Source: an uncultured Pelagibacteraceae bacterium
Lineage (GTDB): Bacteria > Pseudomonadota > Alphaproteobacteria > Pelagibacterales > Pelagibacteraceae
Assembly: GCA_902561465.1 (NCBI GenBank)
Contig: CACEPH010000003.1
Location: 1 to 52,352, forward strand
Direction of reading: 5' to 3'
Length of the DNA: 52,352 nt
The notes under the pieces were generated by a model. The model ran no database searches. It saw only the letters and a list, made by a program, of their open reading frames with translations, and was not told the DNA's origin. Position 1 is the first letter of the stretch. Each line of letters begins with the position of its first letter. The position numbers were made by a program, and so were the translations under genes. Below are positions 43,636 to 52,038 of the stretch, in pieces.

Positions 43636-44371
43636 AAAATTTGACTTGTGTATAGCATCTAATAAAGAAAGCGAAAATTTTCTAAAAATTCTAGGTGCTA
43701 AAAATATTAAAAATTATGGAAATCTTAAGTTTTCAAATTTAAAAAGTGATTCAAATAAAAAATTAGATCAAAATTTTTTAAATAAAATAGAAAATAGAAA
43801 GATATGGTGTGCAGCAAGCACCCATCCTACTGAAGAAGCCTTATGTGCAAAAGCACATTTAAAGATCAAAGAAAGCTATAGTAATATCCTTACGATTATT
43901 ATCCCAAGACACATTGATAGAGTAAAAAAAATTAGTGAAGATTTATCGCAGCTAAATCTAAAAACGGTACTGTCCTCTGAATATCATCTAATAGATGATA
44001 AAACTGACATAGTTTTGGTTAACTCTTATGGGGAAACTTCAAAATTTTATAATATCTCAAAGTATGTATTCCTCGGAAAGTCTTTAATAAAATCCTTAAT
44101 AAAGGACAGCGGACAAAATCCCATTGAACCTGCAAGACTTGGCTGCAAAATTTTGCACGGCCCATATGTTAGTAATTTTGCTGAAATTTATGAGTATTTT
44201 AAAACAATGGGTATAACAAAAGAAATAAATAACTTTAACGAACTAAGTCTATCATTAGTTGAAGAATTGAAAGATGATAAAGCTAAAAATCAAGAGATTG
44301 TAAAAAAAATAGAAAATTATGGTCAAAATATACTTAATAATATGATCATAGAATTAAAAAAATATATATAA
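43616..44371 (+). CDS. waaA: Kdo transferase WaaA/KdtA, C-terminal part (frameshifted)
   Basis: This frame carries the C-terminal Rossmann half of WaaA: SNKESENFLKILGAKNIKNYGNLKF, WCAASTHPTEEALCAKAH, IIPRHIDRVKKI, and the sugar-nucleotide-binding GQNPIEPARLGCKILHGPYV. It opens without a proper start (TTG at 43616 inside the upstream half) and no ribosome site, so it is almost surely not translated on its own. The motifs are intact, with no other stops or shifts, so the break is either recent, a base-calling error in the A run, or bypassed by slippage. Confidence 0.82.
   Translation: MLKKIFEKFDLCIASNKESENFLKILGAKNIKNYGNLKFSNLKSDSNKKLDQNFLNKIENRKIWCAASTHPTEEALCAKAHLKIKESYSNILTIIIPRHIDRVKKISEDLSQLNLKTVLSSEYHLIDDKTDIVLVNSYGETSKFYNISKYVFLGKSLIKSLIKDSGQNPIEPARLGCKILHGPYVSNFAEIYEYFKTMGITKEINNFNELSLSLVEELKDDKAKNQEIVKKIENYGQNILNNMIIELKKYI
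43621..43628 (+). other. A8 homopolymer at the waaA frame break
   Basis: Eight consecutive A's follow GCT. Seven would keep waaA in one frame. Runs of this length are prone to replication errors, sequencing errors and polymerase slippage, and they are the usual site of transcriptional slippage in AT-rich genomes. Confidence 0.8.
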
Positions 44372-44381
44372 ATAGTTATAG

Positions 44382-45311
44382 ATGATTTTTTTTAAACCAA
44401 AGTTTTGGGATAAAACTAAAATTTCATTTTTTGCTATTGTGCTTTTTCCAATTACTTTAATATTAAAATTACTAATTTTTCTTAAAAATATTTTTACTAA
44501 AATTCATAAATTCCAAATTCCTATAATTTGTGTTGGTAATATTTATTTAGGAGGTACTGGAAAAACTCCTATGTGTATTGAAATATTTGCAATTTTAAAA
44601 AATTTAAACATGAGACCTGGTTTTGTTAGAAAAGAATATAGTTCATTTCAAGATGAAGTAAACTTACAAAAAAAAATAGGGCCAATTTATCAAAATAAAA
44701 AAAGAATAGACGCAATAAAAAATGCTATAAAAGATGGAATCAATATCGCTATTCTTGACGACGGATTTCAAGATTTTTCAGTAAATAAAAATTTATCTAT
44801 TGTTTGCTTTAATGAGAAACAATGGGTAGGAAATGGCTTCCCTATTCCTTCTGGACCTTTAAGAGAGGAACTTTCTTCATTGAAGAGAGCAGATTGTGTA
44901 ATATTAAATGGCGAAAAAAATATTAATATTGAAAAGAAAATATATAGTAAAAATAAATTAATAAAAATATTTTACATAAAGTATAAATCATTAAATATAG
45001 ATAATTTTAAAGATAAAAAGGTAATAGCTTTCGCGGGAATTGGAAATCCAATTAATTTTTTTGATTTATTGAAAGAGAATAATATCGATATTATAGAAAA
45101 AATAAAATTTCCTGATCACTATAATTACACTAAGGAAGATTTAGAAAAACTAATTAGTAAAGCAAAATCAAGTGGCGGCATGCTGCTAACTACTGAAAAA
45201 GATTTTTTTAGGATTGGTGGAAATTATCAAAAATATATAAATTGTTTAAAAATATCAGTTGAAATGCAAAATAAAAATCATTTTATTGAAACAATTAAAG
45301 CAGCTATATGA
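44382..45311 (+). CDS. lpxK: Tetraacyldisaccharide 4'-kinase LpxK
   Basis: LpxK phosphorylates the 4' position of the lipid A disaccharide at the inner membrane. The 309-residue protein has an N-terminal membrane helix (FFAIVLFPITLILKLLIFLK), the P-loop VGNIYLGGTGKTPMCIEIF, the catalytic DDGFQD, and the GIGNPINFFDLL motif. The preceding WaaA needs its product as substrate. It overlaps the acyltransferase gene by four bases. Confidence 0.94.
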   Translation: MIFFKPKFWDKTKISFFAIVLFPITLILKLLIFLKNIFTKIHKFQIPIICVGNIYLGGTGKTPMCIEIFAILKNLNMRPGFVRKEYSSFQDEVNLQKKIGPIYQNKKRIDAIKNAIKDGINIAILDDGFQDFSVNKNLSIVCFNEKQWVGNGFPIPSGPLREELSSLKRADCVILNGEKNINIEKKIYSKNKLIKIFYIKYKSLNIDNFKDKKVIAFAGIGNPINFFDLLKENNIDIIEKIKFPDHYNYTKEDLEKLISKAKSSGGMLLTTEKDFFRIGGNYQKYINCLKISVEMQNKNHFIETIKAAI

Positions 45312-46183
45312 AAGTCGTTAAATACTTTTTTGAATTTGTTAGTATAATTTCATTATTCTGTATATTTAAAATAGTTGGTCTAAAAAATGCATCTAATTTG
45401 GGAGCTGTTATTGGAAGATCCATTGGACCATTATTTAGATCTAAAAATATAATAGAACAAAATTTAAAAATTGGTTTAGGAGATCTAGATACAAAAACAC
45501 AAAGCGAAATTATAAATAATATGTGGTCAAATATAGGAAGAACTTTTGCAGAATATATTTTTTTAAAAGATTTTAAATTTAATAAAACTAATTTTGATCA
45601 TATTAAAATCAATGGAGCAAATTACTTAGATCAAATAAAAAAAGAAAATGAACCTGTAATATTCTTTTCCGCTCACCTTGCAAATTTTGAATTAATGGCA
45701 ATGGAGCTAGATAAATCTGGAATAAAATGCGCAGCAATTTATAGACCGCTGAATAATTTTTTTTTAAATCCTCTAATGGAATATTTAAGAATGAAATATA
45801 TTTGTCCAGCTCAAATTCCTAAGGGTAGAATTGGCATGAGAGAAATAATTAACAAAGTTAAAGATGGGTACAGTATTGCTCTCATGGTAGATCAGCGTGT
45901 GGGCGAAGGGCCAAGAGTTCCTTTTTTTAACAAACCTGCTCACACAACAACGATACCTGCTCAGCTTGCATTAAAATATAATTGTAAATTAGTTCCAATT
46001 TTTATTGAAAGAAAAAATAGCGTAAATTTTGAAATGACAATTTATGAACCGTATAAAATTGAAAAAACAGGTAATGATGAAGAAGATATAAAAAATATCA
46101 CAATCAAAATTAATAAAATTATAGAAAAAATGATAATTAAAAATCCAAAGCAATGGATTTGGTCACACAACCGTTGGAAATAA
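45308..46183 (+). CDS. Lipid A late acyltransferase (LpxL/HtrB-like)
   Basis: A 291-residue lysophospholipid acyltransferase-like protein with an N-terminal membrane segment (YFFEFVSIISLFCIFKIVGL). The catalytic H-x4-E/D motif is SAHLANFELMAMEL. Further family blocks are YRPLNNFFLNPLMEYLR and LMVDQRVGEGPRVPFFNKPA. It probably adds a secondary acyl chain to Kdo2-lipid IVA, which fits its place after waaA and lpxK. Which chain it adds cannot be read from the sequence. Its stop overlaps the nuclease start by one base (TAATG). Confidence 0.9.
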   Translation: MKVVKYFFEFVSIISLFCIFKIVGLKNASNLGAVIGRSIGPLFRSKNIIEQNLKIGLGDLDTKTQSEIINNMWSNIGRTFAEYIFLKDFKFNKTNFDHIKINGANYLDQIKKENEPVIFFSAHLANFELMAMELDKSGIKCAAIYRPLNNFFLNPLMEYLRMKYICPAQIPKGRIGMREIINKVKDGYSIALMVDQRVGEGPRVPFFNKPAHTTTIPAQLALKYNCKLVPIFIERKNSVNFEMTIYEPYKIEKTGNDEEDIKNITIKINKIIEKMIIKNPKQWIWSHNRWK

Positions 46184-46890
46184 TGAAAGCTTTAAGTAGA
46201 AGTGCCTGGGATAGTTTTATTAAATGTAGAAGATGTTTTTACATTGAAAGAAAGTTGGGAATAAGGTCCATAAGCACACCGGGTTTTCCCATGAATTCTA
46301 GAGTAGATTCACTTTTAAAAAATGAGTTTGATTTTTATAGAAAAAAACAAATACCTCATCCTGTGTTTGAAAAATATAACTTAAATTTTATTCCATTAAA
46401 AATTGATGAACAAAAATTAAAAGATTTTAGAAATAACCGTAAAGGAGTAAGAGCAAAATCAATCAAAACGAACTTTGAAATTTTTGGAGCGCTTGATGAT
46501 CTTTGGTTTAATAATGATACCAAAGAAATAATTGTTGTTGATTACAAGGCTACTTCTAATAAAAATGACCTAGATTATGTTAATTCAGATAAATCTTATC
46601 ATAAGGGCTATTTGAGACAGTTAGATTTTTATGCATACTTGCTGAAATTAAATAAATATAAAGTTTATAAAAAAGGGTACTGGATACTTTGTAATGCGGG
46701 GCGTTCTGATCAAAAAGTTTTTGAAGGAAAATTAGATTTTACAATTAATCTTATATCTTACGATTTAAAAACTGATTACATTGAGGATACTTTGGTTGAG
46801 CTTGAAAAATGTTACAATAGCGAAAAAATACCTCCTCTTAATCAATATTGTGATACTTGCAGGTGGCATAAAGAAACTTCAAATCTTTAA
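46183..46890 (+). CDS. PD-(D/E)XK nuclease-like protein (RecB/Cas4 type)
   Basis: A 235-residue protein starting LSRSAWDSFIKCRRCFYIER, the N-terminal pattern of RecB/Cas4-like nucleases. The catalytic core is FGALDDLWF (Asp) and IIVVDYKATS (Asp and Lys), with the Q-x3-Y helix LRQLDFYAYLLKL. Cys15, Cys18, Cys223 and Cys226 (YCDTC) could hold an Fe-S cluster as in Cas4. I chose ATG at 46183, overlapping the acyltransferase stop; the longer frame from 46153 runs through that gene. There is no cas gene or repeat array nearby. Its role at the end of a lipid A run is unknown. Confidence 0.8.
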   Translation: MKALSRSAWDSFIKCRRCFYIERKLGIRSISTPGFPMNSRVDSLLKNEFDFYRKKQIPHPVFEKYNLNFIPLKIDEQKLKDFRNNRKGVRAKSIKTNFEIFGALDDLWFNNDTKEIIVVDYKATSNKNDLDYVNSDKSYHKGYLRQLDFYAYLLKLNKYKVYKKGYWILCNAGRSDQKVFEGKLDFTINLISYDLKTDYIEDTLVELEKCYNSEKIPPLNQYCDTCRWHKETSNL

Positions 46891-46946
46891 TTAAGTAAAT
46901 ATATGTTTATGCAAATATTATTTTTTGTTAAATAAATTATAAAACT

Positions 46947-48014
46947 ATGAAAAGTAAAAAAAAAATAAATGTTATTTATATACTTCCAGCTCACAAAAGC
47001 GCTTCTGGTGGATCTAAAGTAATTTACCAGCATAGCGAGTTAATAAATAAACTTAATATCAAGAATGTAAGTTCTCAGATTTTACACTTAAAAAAAAAGA
47101 AAATAGATAAAATTCTACTTTCTATAAAAAAGAGAATGTTTAATAAACCATCCAAAAAATATGGTTGGAAAATCAATGAGATGGAAGTTGTAAAATCTTT
47201 TACACCATCATCATCTTGGACAAAAAATAAAATTATAATTAAAAAAGACATGATTTTTAATCCAAAGAGTGATTTTATAATTCTTCCTGAAATCTGGGCT
47301 CATTTTGCAGACAATTTTCTTATAAAAAGAAAGATAAAATATTCAATTTTTGTTCAAGGTTTTTATCATATGAATTCATTTTACGATCATGAAAAGCTTT
47401 TTAAATCATATAACAAAGCTGAATTTATTATCACAACATCACAAGAAACTTATAAATGTTTAAAATTTATTTTTCCAAATAAAAAAAATAAAATCTTAAA
47501 AGTTAATTTATCTTTTAACCAAAAAAAATTCAGAATTCCCAATAAAAAAAGTAATTTAATAACATTCATGCCGAGAAAACTGATTGATCATTTTAATTTA
47601 CTTTCCTTATTTTTGTTCAATAAATTACCAAAAAAATGGAAAATGGAATCCTTAAGCGATTTAGACGAAAAAAAACTTTTTTTTAAATTGTGTAAATCTA
47701 AAATATTTTTATCCTTTTCTTATGCAGAGGGTTTTGGAATGCCGCCGCTTGAAGCAGCAATCGCAGGTAATAAAGTTATTGGCTATACAGGTGGGGGAGG
47801 TAAAGAGTATTGGCAGAAACCAATCTTTGAAGAAATACAGTCCGGAGACATTAAAAAATTCTCTGAAAAAATATTAGATGCAGTAAACAATTTACCTAAA
47901 AATTGGCATGTAAAAACTTTATCTCATAGAAAAAAATTAGCTAATAAATATTCTGAGATTAATGAGAAAAAATTAATTGAAAAATTAATTAATAAAATTT
48001 TTTCTTTTTATTAA
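46947..48014 (+). CDS. Glycosyltransferase family 4-like protein
   Basis: A 355-residue protein with a GT-B-like layout. The N-terminus is VIYILPAHKSASGGSKVIYQ, with a Gly-rich acceptor loop. The donor-binding part is SFSYAEGFGMPPLEAAIAGNKV followed by GYTGGGGKEYW, as in GT4 enzymes (E-x7-E region). The product could decorate lipopolysaccharide core or another surface glycan, given the lipid A genes upstream. A 56-base gap separates it from them, and the acceptor is unknown. Its stop interlocks with that of the M23 peptidase on TTAA at 48011-48014. Confidence 0.8.
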   Translation: MKSKKKINVIYILPAHKSASGGSKVIYQHSELINKLNIKNVSSQILHLKKKKIDKILLSIKKRMFNKPSKKYGWKINEMEVVKSFTPSSSWTKNKIIIKKDMIFNPKSDFIILPEIWAHFADNFLIKRKIKYSIFVQGFYHMNSFYDHEKLFKSYNKAEFIITTSQETYKCLKFIFPNKKNKILKVNLSFNQKKFRIPNKKSNLITFMPRKLIDHFNLLSLFLFNKLPKKWKMESLSDLDEKKLFFKLCKSKIFLSFSYAEGFGMPPLEAAIAGNKVIGYTGGGGKEYWQKPIFEEIQSGDIKKFSEKILDAVNNLPKNWHVKTLSHRKKLANKYSEINEKKLIEKLINKIFSFY

Positions 48015-48799
48015 TTTTTTATATCTAAAACTGTAGCAGGGTCTAATCTTACTTGAAACCAATTAAGTCTAATGTCTAAATGGGCTCCTGTTGATCTTCC
48101 TGTAGATCCAACTGTTCCAATTATATCTCCTTGTTTTACTTTTTGTCCTTCTTTAACCAATATTTTTTCCATGTGCATATAAAGTGTTGAAATTCCATGA
48201 CCGTGATCAAATATTAAAGTTCCGCCAGTATAAAATAGATCGGGTTCTGCCAAGGTAACAATTCCATCCAACATAGCTTTTATTTCTGTCCCTTGATCTG
48301 CAGCAAAATCTATTCCGTAATGGGGCCACTTGGGCTTGCCATTTAAAATTCTTTGACTTCCGTAAACACCAGTGACTATTGCGTTTTCTAGTGGAGTAAT
48401 AAATTTTTTTTTAAAAAAAGTTAAATCACTATTAATAGCTCTGGCCTCTCCTATCCATTTGTTTTCTCTTTTAATTCTTTCATAGACTTCTTCTGGTGGG
48501 GTCACTTTCTTTTCTTCAAGCCCGTCTATTCTTTGAATTTTATATTCTCTTTTGAAAACCTTTTTTACAATTTTTTTTTGGTTTATTTTTATTACTACGT
48601 CATTTTTTCTATCTCTGCCTAAACCAAAAGCAAAATATCCGTCTGTGGTAACTTTAACCTTTTGTTTATCAATGAAAACTTCTGAGCCGGGATCAGTTTT
48701 TCCAAGAATAAACGATCCTTGAATAAATTTACCATTAAAAGTTACTGCAAAACTTGAGGTTGTAAATAATATAAAAACTATACTAAATAAGATTCTCAT
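48011..48799 (-). CDS. M23 family metallopeptidase (LytM domain)
   Basis: A 262-residue exported protein with a signal peptide (MRILFSIVFILFTTSSFA). The C-terminal LytM domain has the zinc ligands HYGIDFAADQG and LYMHMEKILV, with FDHGHGISTLY and a final region GSTGRSTGAHLDIRLNW. An N-terminal beta-rich domain of about 100 residues precedes it. M23 enzymes cut peptidoglycan cross-links in the periplasm. It overlaps the DUF2093 gene by four bases. Confidence 0.91.
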   Translation of the reverse strand: MRILFSIVFILFTTSSFAVTFNGKFIQGSFILGKTDPGSEVFIDKQKVKVTTDGYFAFGLGRDRKNDVVIKINQKKIVKKVFKREYKIQRIDGLEEKKVTPPEEVYERIKRENKWIGEARAINSDLTFFKKKFITPLENAIVTGVYGSQRILNGKPKWPHYGIDFAADQGTEIKAMLDGIVTLAEPDLFYTGGTLIFDHGHGISTLYMHMEKILVKEGQKVKQGDIIGTVGSTGRSTGAHLDIRLNWFQVRLDPATVLDIKN

Positions 48800-48993
48800 T
48801 TTTTATTTAATTCTTCATACCTTTGTTGTGCCTCTTTTGGTGAAAAATAAGGCTCTTGAAGTTCAACATTCCAATAATTTAATTGATTGAGTGGTATATT
48901 TTTTCCTGAAACAGCGCAAACAACATAATCTCCATCCTCAATAACTTCAAAATTATTTGGATTAAATTTAAGTTTAGCTTTATTTCCGTTCAT
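48796..48993 (-). CDS. DUF2093 domain protein
   Basis: A 65-residue cytoplasmic protein with the DUF2093 pattern: KLKFNPNNFEVIEDGDYVVCAVSGKNIPL then LNYWNVELQEPY and a helical tail. The family is nearly confined to Alphaproteobacteria and has no known function. In many relatives it lies with xseA and purD; here purD diverges 31 bases away and xseA is absent from the junction. It is coupled to the M23 peptidase by a four-base overlap. Confidence 0.85.
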   Translation of the reverse strand: MNGNKAKLKFNPNNFEVIEDGDYVVCAVSGKNIPLNQLNYWNVELQEPYFSPKEAQQRYEELNKK

Positions 48994-49024
48994 ATATATT
49001 TAATTATTAATACATCTATAATAT

Positions 49025-50293
49025 ATGAATTTAGCTGTCATAGGAAGTGGTGGTCGAGAGCACGCCATTTGCTACAAATTAAAACAATCGGCAAAAATTA
49101 AAAAATTAATTTGCATTCCTGGTAATGCCGGAACCCAGAAAATAGCAGAAAATATAAAAGAAGATATTTCAGATTTTGATGCTCTTTATAAAATAATTAA
49201 AAAACAAAACATTGATATTGTAATAGTTGGTCCCGAACAGCCCTTAGTTGAAGGGCTTGTAGATTATTTAAGTGAAAAAAAAGTAAGAGTATTTGGGCCT
49301 GATAAATTTGCATCACAATTAGAAGGCTCAAAAGCATTTATGAAAAATTTATGCAAAAAAAACAATATTCCAACAGCCAATTTTGGTGTTTTTAATAATT
49401 TTGACGATGCTTTTAATTTTATAAAAAAAAACGGAGCTCCGATTGTTGTTAAAGCTGATGGCTTAGCTGCTGGAAAAGGTGTGTCCGTATGTAAATCAGT
49501 AAAAGAAGCTTTGAAAAATGCCAAAGAAATTTTAAATGGTAAATTTAAATCCTCAAACCAAGTGGTTATCGAAGAATTTTTGGAAGGAGAAGAGTTAAGT
49601 TATTTTGTTATAGTTGATAAAAATTCATATCATTTTTTTGGATCGGCACAAGATCACAAAAGAGTTGGTGAAAGAGACACAGGTCCTAATACTGGAGGAA
49701 TGGGTGCTTATTCCCCTGCACCATTACTTACAGTTCAGCTTGAAAATAAAATTAATAAAAAAATTATAGAGCCTACTCTTAAGTCTATGAAAAATTTGGG
49801 ATATCCATACAAAGGTTTTTTATATGCGGGCCTAATGATCAAAAATGAAGAGCCTTACTTAATTGAATATAATATTAGAATGGGCGATCCAGAATGCCAA
49901 GTTCTTATGATGAGACTAGAAACGGACCTATTAGAAATTATAGATTTGGCTACCAAAAACAAACTGAATAATTTGAAAATAAAATGGAGCAATAAAAATT
50001 GTATTACTATCGTTTTGTGTGCAAAAGGATATCCTTCTAATTATATTAAAAATAGTGAAATTAAAAATTTATTTAATATTTCCTCTGATGAAAATAACCA
50101 AATATTTCATGCAGGAACATATTTAAAAAATAATAAAACTTATTCGATTGGAGGAAGAGTGCTAAATGTTACTTCGTCTTCGGAAAGTTTGATTAAAGCG
50201 AGAAATAATTCTTTAGAAAAGATCAGTAAAATAAATTGGACTGACGGTTTTTTTAGAAAAGATATTGGTTGGAGAGTGATAAACAACAAATAG
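49025..50293 (+). CDS. purD: Phosphoribosylamine-glycine ligase
   Basis: PurD joins phosphoribosylamine and glycine, the second step of purine synthesis. The 422-residue ATP-grasp enzyme begins MNLAVIGSGGREHAICYKL and has IPGNAGTQKIAENI, VVGPEQPLVEGLVDYL, the ATP-grasp loop PIVVKADGLAAGKGVSVCK, and NTGGMGAYSPAPLL with MGDPECQVLMMRL. Length is standard. It is followed two bases later by rsmD. Confidence 0.96.
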   Translation: MNLAVIGSGGREHAICYKLKQSAKIKKLICIPGNAGTQKIAENIKEDISDFDALYKIIKKQNIDIVIVGPEQPLVEGLVDYLSEKKVRVFGPDKFASQLEGSKAFMKNLCKKNNIPTANFGVFNNFDDAFNFIKKNGAPIVVKADGLAAGKGVSVCKSVKEALKNAKEILNGKFKSSNQVVIEEFLEGEELSYFVIVDKNSYHFFGSAQDHKRVGERDTGPNTGGMGAYSPAPLLTVQLENKINKKIIEPTLKSMKNLGYPYKGFLYAGLMIKNEEPYLIEYNIRMGDPECQVLMMRLETDLLEIIDLATKNKLNNLKIKWSNKNCITIVLCAKGYPSNYIKNSEIKNLFNISSDENNQIFHAGTYLKNNKTYSIGGRVLNVTSSSESLIKARNNSLEKISKINWTDGFFRKDIGWRVINNK

Positions 50294-50295
50294 TT

Positions 50296-50892
50296 ATGAG
50301 AATTATATCAGGAAAATTTAAAGGAATTACTCTTTATGGCCCAAAGGACAAAAAAATTAGACCTCTTAAAGATATGGTTAGAGAAAGCGTTTTTAATTTA
50401 CTAAGCCATTCAAACAAAATTTCATTCCAACTAAGGAAATCAAACGTACTAGATTTATACTCAGGAACAGGATCTTTTGGTTTAGAGTGTATTTCAAGAG
50501 AATCTAAAAAGGTTGTTTTTATTGAAAAGGAAAAAGAAGCCATAAAAACTTTAGAGAAAAATATTAAAAAATTAAAAGTAAAAGATATAACAAGAATATT
50601 TTGTGGTGATGTTTTTCGTGTAATTGAAAAAAAAGACAAAGCTTCTTTTAATTGGTCCCCTGAAATGAAATTTGATCTTATATTTTGCGATCCTCCTTTT
50701 AAAGATACAAATATAAATGATTTAATTGAACTAATTATTAAAAAGAACTTGTTAAAAAATAATGGAATTATAATTCTACATACTCATAAAAACACTAATG
50801 AAAAATTAAATTTTTATTTTAAAATACTTGATGAAAGAACATATGGTGTTTCGAAAATAATATTTGGAAAGCCTTTACCGTACTCATTTTAA
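50296..50892 (+). CDS. rsmD: 16S rRNA (guanine(966)-N(2))-methyltransferase RsmD
   Basis: RsmD methylates G966 of 16S rRNA. The 198-residue protein starts MRIISGKFKGITLYGPKDKK, a hallmark N-terminus, followed by IRPLKDMVRESVFNLLS, the SAM motif VLDLYSGTGSFGLECISR, and the catalytic FCDPPFKD. I chose the ATG at 50296, two bases after the purD stop; an upstream in-frame start at 50269 lies inside purD. Its last nine bases overlap the end of pgi on the other strand. Confidence 0.94.
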   Translation: MRIISGKFKGITLYGPKDKKIRPLKDMVRESVFNLLSHSNKISFQLRKSNVLDLYSGTGSFGLECISRESKKVVFIEKEKEAIKTLEKNIKKLKVKDITRIFCGDVFRVIEKKDKASFNWSPEMKFDLIFCDPPFKDTNINDLIELIIKKNLLKNNGIIILHTHKNTNEKLNFYFKILDERTYGVSKIIFGKPLPYSF

Positions 50893-52038
50893 AAATTTTT
50901 TTGTTTCAACCTTTACTTCCTCCACTGCTGGTTGATTGTACGGATTAACATTCATTAAAAATGACAGAAGGATTGTTTCCAAAACAAGAAATGTAAAAAT
51001 AGAACCTAATTCACTTTCATCACTATTTTTAAAAAAAAACTCTCTGTATGGTATTTTTTTCATTCTAAAAATATTTTTTGTCGCTTTACATTGAATATTT
51101 ATAATTGATTCTATTTTTTTATTATTTTTTGTTGGCGTGCTAAAAAAAGTAAAAAATTTATCCTTGGGTCCATCTAGATAAAGCTGTAAAAGACTATGAT
51201 GATCTTTTGGACCAAACGATAATACAGGATTAATTCCCTTGCCTTTTTTACCCAAACTTTCAGCGGTAAGCTGCTGATACCAATATCCAAGATCATTTAA
51301 ACTAGAATTATAATTTAAAATAACAGAATTATTAATTTTTTTTAAATTCAATGTATAAATGCTTGCAACATTTTGAATTAAAGATGAAATAAAATTTTTA
51401 TTTTTTATTAACATTTGTAAATTTCTAAATTTATTTAAATTTAATCCCATTAATGCCGATGGAAACATTCCCGATTCTGAAAGCACTGAATAGCGCCCAC
51501 CTATAAATTCTTTGTGTTCGATAACTTCTGCATTATATTTGTTAGCAAAGTCCATTAAACTGCTATCTTTTATCTCAGTAATAATAATTAATTTATTTTT
51601 CATATTTTTTTTAGAAAAAATAACATTTAAGTTTGTAATTGTTTCTAGTGTATTTCCCGATTTTGAAACAACAATGAAACAGGAGTTTTTTAATTTTTTT
51701 ATATTTTTATATTTTTCGATTAAATTTGGATCTAAATTATCAAAAAAAAATACTTCTTTTTTAACTTTCTTTCTTAAGAACGAATAAATACTTTTTGTTC
51801 CCAATATTGATCCCCCCATACCAATAATAATAATATTTTCATATTTTGAAAATTTATTGACGGTTGATTTAGAAAAATCAAATTCGAAATTCTTTTGATA
51901 TGAATCAAGCTGTGGAATTTGATTACTGTTTAATTTTTTTAAAAAAGAATTAAAAGCGACTTTTGTTTTTTTTAAATTCTTTTTAAATTGTATAGAATTT
52001 ATAAAATAACCTTTAAAGAAATCATCTTTTTTTAGCAT
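50884..52038 (-). CDS. pgi: Glucose-6-phosphate isomerase (short form)
   Basis: Pgi interconverts glucose 6-phosphate and fructose 6-phosphate. The 384-residue protein shows GMGGSILGTKSIYSFL, the phosphate-binding SKSGNTLETITNL, GGRYSVLSESGMFPSALMG, the His in GPKDHHSLLQLYLDGP, and NPYNQPAVEEVK at the end. It is shorter than most bacterial Pgi proteins (about 430-550 residues), but the catalytic regions are there in order. It lies next to the BamF-like gene, whose stop abuts its ATG. Confidence 0.91.
   Translation of the reverse strand: MLKKDDFFKGYFINSIQFKKNLKKTKVAFNSFLKKLNSNQIPQLDSYQKNFEFDFSKSTVNKFSKYENIIIIGMGGSILGTKSIYSFLRKKVKKEVFFFDNLDPNLIEKYKNIKKLKNSCFIVVSKSGNTLETITNLNVIFSKKNMKNKLIIITEIKDSSLMDFANKYNAEVIEHKEFIGGRYSVLSESGMFPSALMGLNLNKFRNLQMLIKNKNFISSLIQNVASIYTLNLKKINNSVILNYNSSLNDLGYWYQQLTAESLGKKGKGINPVLSFGPKDHHSLLQLYLDGPKDKFFTFFSTPTKNNKKIESIINIQCKATKNIFRMKKIPYREFFFKNSDESELGSIFTFLVLETILLSFLMNVNPYNQPAVEEVKVETKKFLK

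Noticed and set aside
46153-46182. Longer start for the RecB/Cas4-like protein
   Set aside because: It reads into the acyltransferase gene; the ATG at 46183 overlaps that stop as TAATG and begins with the expected LSRSAWDSF pattern.
46183-46890. CRISPR-associated Cas4
   Set aside because: The fold and cysteines look similar, but no repeats, cas1 or cas2 are present anywhere in the window.
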